Assembly (NCBI RefSeq): GCF_014655715.1 | Contig: NZ_BNBM01000003.1 | Location: 115,892-179,891, forward strand | DNA length: 64,000 nucleotides | DNA from: Streptomyces lanatus | GTDB lineage: Bacteria > Actinomycetota > Actinomycetes > Streptomycetales > Streptomycetaceae | Direction: 5' to 3' | In this document: positions 27,746 to 35,325 of the stretch, piece after piece | How positions within the stretch are numbered: the first letter of the stretch is position 1 | How the letters are laid out: every line of letters begins with the position of its first letter | Program-made: the position numbers and the translations under genes | Notes under the pieces: model-generated | What the model saw: the letters and a program-made list of their open reading frames with translations, nothing else | Databases searched by the model: none | Told to the model about the DNA's origin: nothing

Positions 27746-29026
27746 TCAGGGTGAGCAGAGGGGAGTTGGGCGGGGTGGCGTCGTCTCGTGTTCTGTTTCC
27801 TGCTGGACCCTCTCCAGCGCGGCCAGCAGGCGGCCGAGGTTCTTGCCGTTGGCGTAGTCGAGGACCGCTCGGTAGAACGCGGCGGTGACGTCGGGGTCCA
27901 TCGCGTCGGCGGCGCTGAAGCAGAGGGTGTGGCCGGAGCGGAGCATCGTCGCTATCCGGGCCTGGGCGGGGTTGTCGTAGTGGGTCACCTCGGTGTTGGC
28001 GGAGAGGGCGTATCCGGGTTTGTTCACCCAGGTCTGCTGGGCCTTCTCGCTAGCGAGGTAGGAGATGAGCAGGCTCGCGCCGGCGCTGTCGGAGAACCTT
28101 CCGATGAAGTCCGCCGAGACCTCCAGGGTCTTGGGGGAGGGGGTCGTGTAGGTGTAGGCCCCCTGCTCCACCTCGGTCTTTGGGAGGCCCATCGCGGACA
28201 GTGCGCCGTGGCCCAGTTCGCAGGTGCCGTCCGCCATGCCGTCGGCCGCTTCGTTGAACTTGCGGGCGGACGCCTCCTCGGGGTCGTTGCTCCCGATCAG
28301 GTCGCCCCAGGTCGTCCATGCGTGGGTGACCTGCGGGGATGTCCAGCGCAGCCGGCCCTCCACCCAGGCCTCGTAGGTGGCGGCGCCCTCCTCGGCGAGC
28401 AGGATGTCCGCGATCCAGTCGGCGCCGGGCCAGCCGGAGACCAGGCCCGACTCCAGGCCCAGGCACCAGCGTTCGGGGCGGGCTTGGAGTGCGGGCCAGG
28501 TCTGGGGAAGTGGCACGGTCACGGTGCGCGGGCGGTACCAGACGAGGCTCTTGACGTCCGCCTTGACGGGCACCGCGTAGACCTCGCCGCCGCGCATGCC
28601 CAGGCTGCGGAACGGGTCGGCGTAGGACCGGGTGTCGACGTCCAGGGGCTTGAGTTTGTGCAGCTGCTGGTACTTGGCGATCGCCCCGACGCTCGGCAGC
28701 ACCGCCAGGTCGGGCGCCGCGTCCGCGGCCACGGCGGCGTCGAGCTGCTGGGTCAGGGCGCGGGTGATCTGCGGTTCGACGTCGATGCCGGGGTTGTCCG
28801 CCTCGAACGCCTCGATGACCGAGTAGAACGCCCTGAACTCGGTGTCCGACCACGGCACCATGATCGTCACCCGTTCCTTGCCGGGCGCCCCGCACCCGAC
28901 GGCGGCCGCAAGGAGCAGCCCGAGGGCGAGGACGCAGCGCACCAGCGATGCCGTAAGCCCTCGCACCTTTACGAACCCCGGCCCCATCGCGATCGCCGGC
29001 CCCTTCACGGACGCGTGCCCCCTCAT
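27746..29026 (-). CDS. Extracellular solute-binding lipoprotein
   Basis: 426-aa periplasmic-binding-protein-like lipoprotein. The signal sequence ends in a lipobox with Cys45 (LLLAAAVGC). The mature part looks like family 1 binding proteins (VTIMVPWSDTEFRAFYSVIE, FEADNPGIDVEPQI, DLAVLPSVGAIAKYQQL, SYLASEKAQQTWVNKPGYAL). The ATG at 29026 overlaps the stop of the four-TM gene (ATGA); longer in-frame extensions are rejected. No ABC permease or ATPase is present, so it is probably a ligand sensor, not a transporter. The setting recalls mycobacterial GlnH, which reports amino acids to PknG through GlnX. Confidence 0.85.
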   Translation of the reverse strand: MRGHASVKGPAIAMGPGFVKVRGLTASLVRCVLALGLLLAAAVGCGAPGKERVTIMVPWSDTEFRAFYSVIEAFEADNPGIDVEPQITRALTQQLDAAVAADAAPDLAVLPSVGAIAKYQQLHKLKPLDVDTRSYADPFRSLGMRGGEVYAVPVKADVKSLVWYRPRTVTVPLPQTWPALQARPERWCLGLESGLVSGWPGADWIADILLAEEGAATYEAWVEGRLRWTSPQVTHAWTTWGDLIGSNDPEEASARKFNEAADGMADGTCELGHGALSAMGLPKTEVEQGAYTYTTPSPKTLEVSADFIGRFSDSAGASLLISYLASEKAQQTWVNKPGYALSANTEVTHYDNPAQARIATMLRSGHTLCFSAADAMDPDVTAAFYRAVLDYANGKNLGRLLAALERVQQETEHETTPPRPTPLCSP

Positions 29027-29937
29027 GAGCGCGGAAACCTGTACTCGGCGATCCGGGGCCGATACGCCATATACACCAGCGCGCCCGCGCCGACGAGCAG
29101 CGGCAGCGCGATCGCCATGACCCAACCCTCACCGGGCAGCACGGGGTGGTGGGGGAGTTCGCCGCGGGTGACCCGGCTGAGCAGGCATCCGGTGACGGCG
29201 ACCGACGCGGTGGCCAGCAGCGCCAGGGCGAGGGCGGGGTGGGGGCGGCGGCGGAAGTGGCTGGCGATGACGTAGTCGGTCGCGGTCACCAGGAGCAGCA
29301 TCACGATCACCGGTGCGAGGAGCAGGGGCCAGAGCAGATAGGGGTTCAGCCAGCGGGAGCGGAGCTGTTCGTCCAGGGCGATGGACTCGATCTCGGTCAG
29401 GTCCTCCAGCGACTCGATCAGACCGCCGGTGAAGCGGACGTCGTCGCGATCGGCCTCCGTCTCCGGCTGGTCGTTCAGTGCCTCGCGCGCCGCCACCACA
29501 CCCCGCGCTCCGTCGCTCACCACCCGGTTCGCCAACTGCACGCACGTGGTCAACTGGCCCTGGACGAACTGGATGTGATGCAGACCCCGTTCCCCGGCCG
29601 CATTGCCCTCGGTCGCCGAGGTGAGCAGGGTGCCCACCCGGGTGGTGGCGTTGGCGAACTCGGCGCCGGGGCCGGTCAGGTCGAGCGCCTTCGTCGCGGA
29701 CGCCTCGCCCAGTTCGGCGTACGCCAACTCGGCCTGGCGGTGGGCACTGTCGATGGCGGCGATGGCCTCGCGGGTGCGCTGGGCCGCCGCGATCTGCTCC
29801 CCGACGCGGTTCGCCACGACCAGATACAGCAACGCCGTCAGGGCCACCATGCTCAGCACACCGACGCGGAGCCAGCGCACCACGGCGACGGGGTGGGGCC
29901 GCCGCCGGTTACGTAACGCCCGCAGCGCGCCCCTCAC
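29023..29937 (-). CDS. GlnX-like membrane sensor, four TM helices
   Basis: 304-aa protein with TM1 at about 22-43 and a long helical extracytoplasmic segment (44-195). Three more TM helices follow, at about 201-222, 233-255 and 273-293. This one-plus-three topology with an outer helical bundle matches M. tuberculosis GlnX, the partner of GlnH and PknG, and both kinds of neighbour occur here. GTG 29937 overlaps the vWA stop (GTGA); the frame upstream to 30045 is Arg-rich shadow. It probably relays binding of the lipoprotein's ligand across the membrane. Homology is by topology and context, as sequence identity could not be measured. Confidence 0.68.
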   Translation of the reverse strand: MRGALRALRNRRRPHPVAVVRWLRVGVLSMVALTALLYLVVANRVGEQIAAAQRTREAIAAIDSAHRQAELAYAELGEASATKALDLTGPGAEFANATTRVGTLLTSATEGNAAGERGLHHIQFVQGQLTTCVQLANRVVSDGARGVVAAREALNDQPETEADRDDVRFTGGLIESLEDLTEIESIALDEQLRSRWLNPYLLWPLLLAPVIVMLLLVTATDYVIASHFRRRPHPALALALLATASVAVTGCLLSRVTRGELPHHPVLPGEGWVMAIALPLLVGAGALVYMAYRPRIAEYRFPRS

Positions 29938-31400
29938 AGCGCATCCACCGGCCCGCTCCCGACACCCGCGTCGCCGAACCGATGCCCGCACTCCTCGCAG
30001 AACCGTGCCGCGCCCGAGGCCGATACGGCCCCGCACCTCGGGCACACCCGGGGCGGTAACGCCGCCTCACCTGCGGGGAGTTCAGCGACGTCCACCGGCG
30101 GCGCCACCGTCTTCGTCGAGTCGACGCCGATCCGCTGGATCTCCGCCCGGGACGCGTCCCGCCGCACCCGCACCCTGCCGTCGGGGCCGGTGGACGCCAG
30201 CGCGCGCAGGAGCCGTAGGCGTGCGGTGTCGTGGAGGTCCTGGGCGAGGCCGATGGCGAGGCGCAGTTCGTGGTCGGCGCGTTCGAAGTCGCCGCGCAGC
30301 TGGGCGTCGGCGCAGGCGCGCATGGCCATGCCGAGTTCGCGTTCGTTCTCGACGCGGGTGAGGTCGGGTGAGCGCGGGATGCCGAACCCGGGGGTGGCGC
30401 GGCGGCGGACGACGAGGGCGGCCGTGTCGGAGCACGGGCCGCGGGTGCCGTCGGGGTGCTCGGCGTGCAGAGTGATGCGGGCGGCCCGCAGGTCCTCCTC
30501 GACGGTGAGGGTGTGCGGGTCGAAGTGGAGGGAGACCAGGTACTGGCGGGTCTGGGGCGGCCAGGAGCCCAACGGCACATGGGATTCCGCGTCCTGCCGC
30601 CGGTGTGCCGTCAGTTCGGCCTCGACCGGGCGGGTCTGGCGTACGAAGGCGAGCTGGAAGCGGTCGTTCAGGCGCAGGCCCAGATAGACGCGGGGCACGA
30701 CGATGCGCTGGGCCTGCCGCATGAGGCGGGTGAAGTCCTCGGTGAGGTCGGACGCGGTGACGACCGCCTCCGCCGTGCCGTGCAGGGCCTCGGTGATGCG
30801 CAGCAACTCGGCGTAGTGCCAGTCCTCGCCCAGCCCCCGGGCGTCACAGATGAACCGGTCGGAGCACTCGGCGAGGATCTCACCGAGCTGCTCAGGGGTT
30901 TCGTGCTCGTCCTTGCCGTCCGTGTACAGGACGGCATGGCGGACCGTGCCGGGGGAGTCCGCCGAGGCGAAGAGGTGGCGGGCGCGGTTCAGCCACTCGC
31001 CGATCGCCGTGCCGCCCTCCGCGAGCTGACCGACGACCCGGAACTTGGCGTCCTCGCGGGTCGAGGCGTCGACCCGGGCCAGGCCACCGCCGGCCGGGAA
31101 GATCACATCGGCCCCGTGGTTGCCCGCGACGATCCCCAGGAGGGTGCCGTCGCGCAGGGTGTCGACGGCCGCGCACATCGCCCGCTTCGCCTCGTCCAGC
31201 TTGCGGCCCGCCATCGACAACGACCGGTCCATGATGAGGATCTCGGCGCCCGGCGCATCCGGTGCCGCGTCGGGCGTGGCGCGTGCGGTGACGGTGATCA
31301 GGGCGTCCGCGCGCCGCTGGTCGTGGGCCAGCTCCGCGGGCGCGTCCACTTCCAGGGCGAAGCTGAGCCCCAAGGGCGACCTGTCCCCCACCGTCACCAC
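29934..31400 (-). CDS. vWA-domain protein with C-terminal zinc ribbon
   Basis: 488-aa cytoplasmic protein. The vWA domain (about 50-230) has a complete MIDAS: Asp58-x-Ser60-x-Ser62 (DRSLSM), Thr131 (GGTAIGEW) and Asp161 (YTDGKD), so it should bind a metal and a partner acidic side chain. A beta-rich middle (about 235-340) and a helical segment (350-400) follow. A zinc ribbon (CPRCG...CEECG) closes it. It starts at GTG 31400, 31 bp after the kinase stop, and its stop overlaps the next start. It is likely an adaptor or scaffold for the kinase and protease encoded beside it. Confidence 0.87.
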   Translation of the reverse strand: MVTVGDRSPLGLSFALEVDAPAELAHDQRRADALITVTARATPDAAPDAPGAEILIMDRSLSMAGRKLDEAKRAMCAAVDTLRDGTLLGIVAGNHGADVIFPAGGGLARVDASTREDAKFRVVGQLAEGGTAIGEWLNRARHLFASADSPGTVRHAVLYTDGKDEHETPEQLGEILAECSDRFICDARGLGEDWHYAELLRITEALHGTAEAVVTASDLTEDFTRLMRQAQRIVVPRVYLGLRLNDRFQLAFVRQTRPVEAELTAHRRQDAESHVPLGSWPPQTRQYLVSLHFDPHTLTVEEDLRAARITLHAEHPDGTRGPCSDTAALVVRRRATPGFGIPRSPDLTRVENERELGMAMRACADAQLRGDFERADHELRLAIGLAQDLHDTARLRLLRALASTGPDGRVRVRRDASRAEIQRIGVDSTKTVAPPVDVAELPAGEAALPPRVCPRCGAVSASGAARFCEECGHRFGDAGVGSGPVDAL

Positions 31401-31431
31401 CTGATCGTGACCGTCCCGTTACTTGACGTAC

Positions 31432-33552
31432 TCAGCAGCTTAGCTTCCCGGGTGTGCGTCCGAAACGGGAATGACCGGTTCTCCCAGGTTGCAAGGACCA
31501 TCCCCACCGCACCGGGGGACGCAGCCGGTTGGCGAGGTCCACCAGGGCGACGTACTCCCGCTCGGTCGGCGCGTGCGGGCCGAGTTCGCGGATCGCGTCG
31601 GACAGACGCTCACGGTCCCGATGGTGCAGGAAATGCGCGTACTGGATCTCGGCGGACAAGGCCGCGGTCGCCGCCCCGTCCACGTCGAGGCCGTCCAGGC
31701 CCGCGCCGGCCCGCTCCAGGTCGTCGCCGTTCGGCACCGGTTGGGCGGGACCGTCGAGGATCATCACACTGAGCCGTACGGCCGCCACGCGCGCCTCCCG
31801 CTCATAGCGGAACTCCTGGGCCAGGCGTACGGCTGCGCCCACCGCCCTCGTGCGGTCGCCGGACAGCAGATGGACCCGGGCCAGGCCGAAGCCGGCCGCA
31901 CCGAGCGCGGGGGTCGTGTCGAAGACGGCGCCGTAGTGCGAGCGGGCCGCGGCGAGGTCCCCGCGGAGCTCGGCGCACAGGCCGAGGGCGAGTTGCGGTA
32001 TCAACTCGCCCGGGAGCGCCGTACGTACCGTGGTGAACGCCGTCGTCGCCGACCCGGCGTCGTCGCGGGCCAGCGCGATCAGACCGGAGTACCAGGCGTG
32101 CAGCCAGTGCCAGTCGGGCAGGCCCGCCGCCGCGAGGGTGCGCTCCGCCAGCATCGGGTCCCTGCGGCGCAGCGCGAGCCGGCTCTGCGCCAGGGCACGG
32201 CTGGTCTCGCCCGCCATGTCGGGGGCGTCCGGGTCGGACAGCGGCGTCGGCAGCGCGGCCGCGATGTCGCCGGGCTCGGGGGAGGAGAACGGCGCCGGCA
32301 TCGTCAGCGTCGCGTCCTCGCCGGGCCGTGCCTCGACCCAGTGCGCGAGCGGGCGGGCCGCGCCGAGGCCGCCGTGCAGCGGTTCCGGCATCGAGCCGAA
32401 CAGGGCGGACGGGCGGGCCACCTGACGCCGGGCCGGTGCCGCCGCCACGACCTGCCGGATGACACCGCTGAGCTGCTCCGCGAACTGCCGTGCCGACACG
32501 AACCGCCGCTCCGGCCGCTCGATGTCCGTGGCGCGGTCCAGGAGCAGCTGGAGCGAGTCGACGCCGGGCGCCGAACGGTCGGTCCAGCGGGCCCGGCACA
32601 TCTCGCGCAGGGTCGTGCCGAGGCAGTACAGATCGAAGCCGGAGGTCGGACGCAGATGCTCCGGGTCGTCCTCCGGGGGCGCGTACATCCTGGTGTACGC
32701 CATGATCCGGCCGGTGTCCTTCTGGCTGCGCACCGCGCCGAAGTCGATGAGACGGACGCGGTCCTGGGCGCCGGCCGGACTCTGTTCCCGGAACCTGATG
32801 ATGTTCAGCGGTTTGACGTCGCAGTGCAGCAGACCCCTGGTGTGCAGATAGTCGAGGGCCTGCAAGACCCGGACGCCATGCGCGAGGAGGGTCTCCAGCC
32901 GGTCGTCGTCACCCGCCGACAGCGGTATGCCGGGCACGTACTCCAGAACCAGATGCGGCCCCTCGTGCTCGTAGCCGAGGATGCGGACGATGGCGTCGTG
33001 CCGGAGCCCGACCAGGACGTCCCGCTCGTGCAGCGCGGTCCTGGCGACGGACCGGTTCAGGGCCTTCAGTACGACATGGGTGGCGAGGTTCCTGTCGAGG
33101 GCGAGGTAGGCCGCGCCGTACGCGCCCGAGCCGAGGACGCGTACGACGTCGTAACGGCCCGCGATGGTCAGCCCCTTGGGCTGGGCGAAGTCGAAGCGAG
33201 TGCCGCAGGCCGGGCAGAACCCTTTCGTCCGGCCCGGTTCGCCGTCATGGCCCCGGCCGACCGGCTGCCTGCAGGAGGGGTTGGGGCAGAAGCGGTGCTC
33301 CTCGGCGACGGGGTCGGCCGACCGGGGCGGTACGTCCGAGGCGTCCGGCCCGGGATCGGAGTCGACCAGTCCGAGCCCGTACCAGGGATCCGGCCGCACA
33401 TGGGCAACCCCGACACCCTCACCCCGCCCCGCCTCCCGCTCCACCACGGCGGGCGGCGGCGCCTGCGCCAGCGGCCTGCGGTCGCACACCTCGCAGAATC
33501 CCTGCGCGTCGATCTCGCCGAGACCGCAGTCGGGACGATTGCACATCGGCAT
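31432..33552 (-). CDS. PknG-like Ser/Thr protein kinase (zinc fingers-kinase-TPR)
   Basis: 706-aa soluble kinase with the PknG architecture. Two four-Cys zinc knuckles come first (Cys4/9/20/23 and Cys89/94/113/116), then the kinase domain (about 130-385), a linker, and a TPR-like helical C-terminus (about 480-690). Catalytic residues are present: G-loop LGSGAYGAAYL, Lys163, HCDVKPLN (Asp245; HRD Arg replaced by Cys), DFG Asp270. The Cys in place of Arg is typical of RD-minus kinases such as PknG, which need no activation-loop phosphorylation. The ATG at 33552 follows GAAGGG by seven bases and is four bases from the protease stop. In mycobacteria PknG regulates 2-oxoglutarate metabolism through GarA; no GarA gene is in this window. 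Confidence 0.88.
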   Translation of the reverse strand: MPMCNRPDCGLGEIDAQGFCEVCDRRPLAQAPPPAVVEREAGRGEGVGVAHVRPDPWYGLGLVDSDPGPDASDVPPRSADPVAEEHRFCPNPSCRQPVGRGHDGEPGRTKGFCPACGTRFDFAQPKGLTIAGRYDVVRVLGSGAYGAAYLALDRNLATHVVLKALNRSVARTALHERDVLVGLRHDAIVRILGYEHEGPHLVLEYVPGIPLSAGDDDRLETLLAHGVRVLQALDYLHTRGLLHCDVKPLNIIRFREQSPAGAQDRVRLIDFGAVRSQKDTGRIMAYTRMYAPPEDDPEHLRPTSGFDLYCLGTTLREMCRARWTDRSAPGVDSLQLLLDRATDIERPERRFVSARQFAEQLSGVIRQVVAAAPARRQVARPSALFGSMPEPLHGGLGAARPLAHWVEARPGEDATLTMPAPFSSPEPGDIAAALPTPLSDPDAPDMAGETSRALAQSRLALRRRDPMLAERTLAAAGLPDWHWLHAWYSGLIALARDDAGSATTAFTTVRTALPGELIPQLALGLCAELRGDLAAARSHYGAVFDTTPALGAAGFGLARVHLLSGDRTRAVGAAVRLAQEFRYEREARVAAVRLSVMILDGPAQPVPNGDDLERAGAGLDGLDVDGAATAALSAEIQYAHFLHHRDRERLSDAIRELGPHAPTEREYVALVDLANRLRPPVRWGWSLQPGRTGHSRFGRTPGKLSC

Positions 33553-33556
33553 GGCG

Positions 33557-35254
33557 TCACCCTTCCTCGATACGGCGGTTGACCTCGCTGACATAGCGGT
33601 CGACCGCCTGGCGGGCCGTCGTGAGGTCGATCGGGATGGTGTGGAGGGTGCGGGTGGCGGGGGCGTGGAGGTCGGCGAGGCGGCGGTCCTCGTCGCCGAA
33701 GTAGCGGGCGGCGCGCACTCGGTGCAGTTCCAGGGTGGAGGAGAGGTCCTGGTGGGTGGTGATCAGGCGGCGCAGATCGCGGTCGTAGCGGGCGAGGGCG
33801 GCGCGGGCGGCCACGGCCCGGTCGTGGACGGCGGTGAGTTCCGGGTTGGGTTCGGTCGTGCGGGCGACGGTCAGCCGGACCCGTAGCCGGGGTGCGGCGC
33901 GTGGCGGCAGGCGGGGCGCGGCGAAGAACCGTACGCCCCACTCCTGTTCCAGCGCTGCTGCGGCGTCCTCCTCGGCGGCGAGCAGTACGACGACCCCCTG
34001 CGCCCGCGCGGCGCTCACCCCCGTGACGGTCACTCCACGGATCGGCTCCGGGTCAAGGGACACGTCGTGCGCGAGTCCCTCGGGCGGCGCGCCCTCGAAG
34101 CCGAGGACCAGCCGCAGGCCTCGCGACCGGGCCCGGTCGGCCAGCTCGCCCAGCAGGTCGCGTACCAGGGCATGGGGGTCCTCGGCGCGGTCGACGCCGC
34201 CGACCACCAGACAGGCGGGCGGCCTGCGCCGCAGCAACTGCCACGCCACCTCGGGGGCATCGCCGCCCGGCAGCCCGAACCGGCGTGCGAGATAGCCGGA
34301 CACATCGGCGACGGACCTGCCGTGCGCGTCATAGGCGGCGTCGATGGCGCCCAGACCGAGGACCGTGTCGCCGGGCGCGCCGGTGAGTTCCGCGTCGGTG
34401 ACGGTGGCCCGGGTCGCCGGGTCGGCCGTACGCACCAGACGCACCAGCCAGGAGTCGCCGACCGCCGTAGTGCCGCCGGTGCCGACGACGATCGTGCCGG
34501 GCCGGCCGCTGTCGAGGAGCCGGGTGAGTTCCTGCGTCAGGGCGAGCCGCAGCGGATCGCCGAGCACTTCGGCATCCCGCAACTCACCCCGGTCACGGCC
34601 CAGTTCATCCGTCGGATCGCCGTCCGCGCAGTCCAGCTCGCCGATCCGGGGCAGATACGTCAGCACCGTCTCGGTCGGCAGCATCCACGCCGCCTTGGCG
34701 TCGCCGTCGACGAAGTCGGCCACCACGATGCCGATGACCCGCCCGTCGAAGGCGCCGCCCAGCGCCATCACGCCCGCGCCCGAGTAGCCCCGCTCGATCC
34801 AGGGATCGCCCGTGCGCACCCGCTTCAGCAGCCCCCACTCACCCTGCCGCCCGCCCGAGCCCGCCAGCCGCGCGTCCGTCCCCATGCCGAAGGGCTCGGC
34901 GCGGGGAAAGCCGTACACCCGGACCGTGCCACCGGCGATGGGGGCCTTCCACAGCTTGGTCCGGGTGCCGCAGCCGGACGGCTCGTCGAGTTCGAGGAGC
35001 GCGACGTCTCCGCGCTGGGTGCCGTTCTCGTGCACCCAGGTGCCCGGCGCGACGCGAGCGGTGGCGCTCCACTCCGGGCGGCACGCCACGCTGCTGATCC
35101 GCACCCCACCCGTGGCGCCCTGGGCGTAACGGACGACATGCGCGCAGGTCAGCACATGACGGTCGTCGAGCAGTACACCGGCGCCACAAGGTGTGCCGTC
35201 CTCGTCGTCCACCCTCACACGCCACGGATCGTCACTGTGGTGATGCAGCGCCAT
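33557..35254 (-). CDS. Trypsin-like serine protease with degenerate P-loop domain
   Basis: 565-aa protein without a signal peptide, so probably cytoplasmic. The protease domain (1-200) has a full catalytic triad: His39 (LTCAHVV), Asp83 (GDVALLEL) and Ser158 (GYSGAGV). The next domain (about 225-420) looks like an NTPase that has lost its P-loop lysine: VVGTGGTTAVGDS at 256-268 where Walker A should be, CLVVGGVDRAED at 348-359 where Walker B should be. A helical C-terminus closes it. Two starts are possible, ATG 35284 and ATG 35254; the second fits the domain edge. It is the first gene of the operon leading to the kinase and vWA genes. Protease-plus-NTPase fusions like this occur in predicted conflict systems. 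Confidence 0.85.
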   Translation of the reverse strand: MALHHHSDDPWRVRVDDEDGTPCGAGVLLDDRHVLTCAHVVRYAQGATGGVRISSVACRPEWSATARVAPGTWVHENGTQRGDVALLELDEPSGCGTRTKLWKAPIAGGTVRVYGFPRAEPFGMGTDARLAGSGGRQGEWGLLKRVRTGDPWIERGYSGAGVMALGGAFDGRVIGIVVADFVDGDAKAAWMLPTETVLTYLPRIGELDCADGDPTDELGRDRGELRDAEVLGDPLRLALTQELTRLLDSGRPGTIVVGTGGTTAVGDSWLVRLVRTADPATRATVTDAELTGAPGDTVLGLGAIDAAYDAHGRSVADVSGYLARRFGLPGGDAPEVAWQLLRRRPPACLVVGGVDRAEDPHALVRDLLGELADRARSRGLRLVLGFEGAPPEGLAHDVSLDPEPIRGVTVTGVSAARAQGVVVLLAAEEDAAAALEQEWGVRFFAAPRLPPRAAPRLRVRLTVARTTEPNPELTAVHDRAVAARAALARYDRDLRRLITTHQDLSSTLELHRVRAARYFGDEDRRLADLHAPATRTLHTIPIDLTTARQAVDRYVSEVNRRIEEG

Positions 35255-35325
35255 ATGCCCACGGTATGGCAACGGGCGCCACATCGACCCGAGTTGTCAA
35301 GCCAGGCTGACGCCGGTTCCCGCAC

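Noticed and set aside
35295..35300. Perfect TTGACA -35 on the minus strand ahead of the protease gene
   Set aside because: No acceptable -10 lies 16-19 bp downstream, so I do not call a promoter, although a start of transcription here is not excluded.
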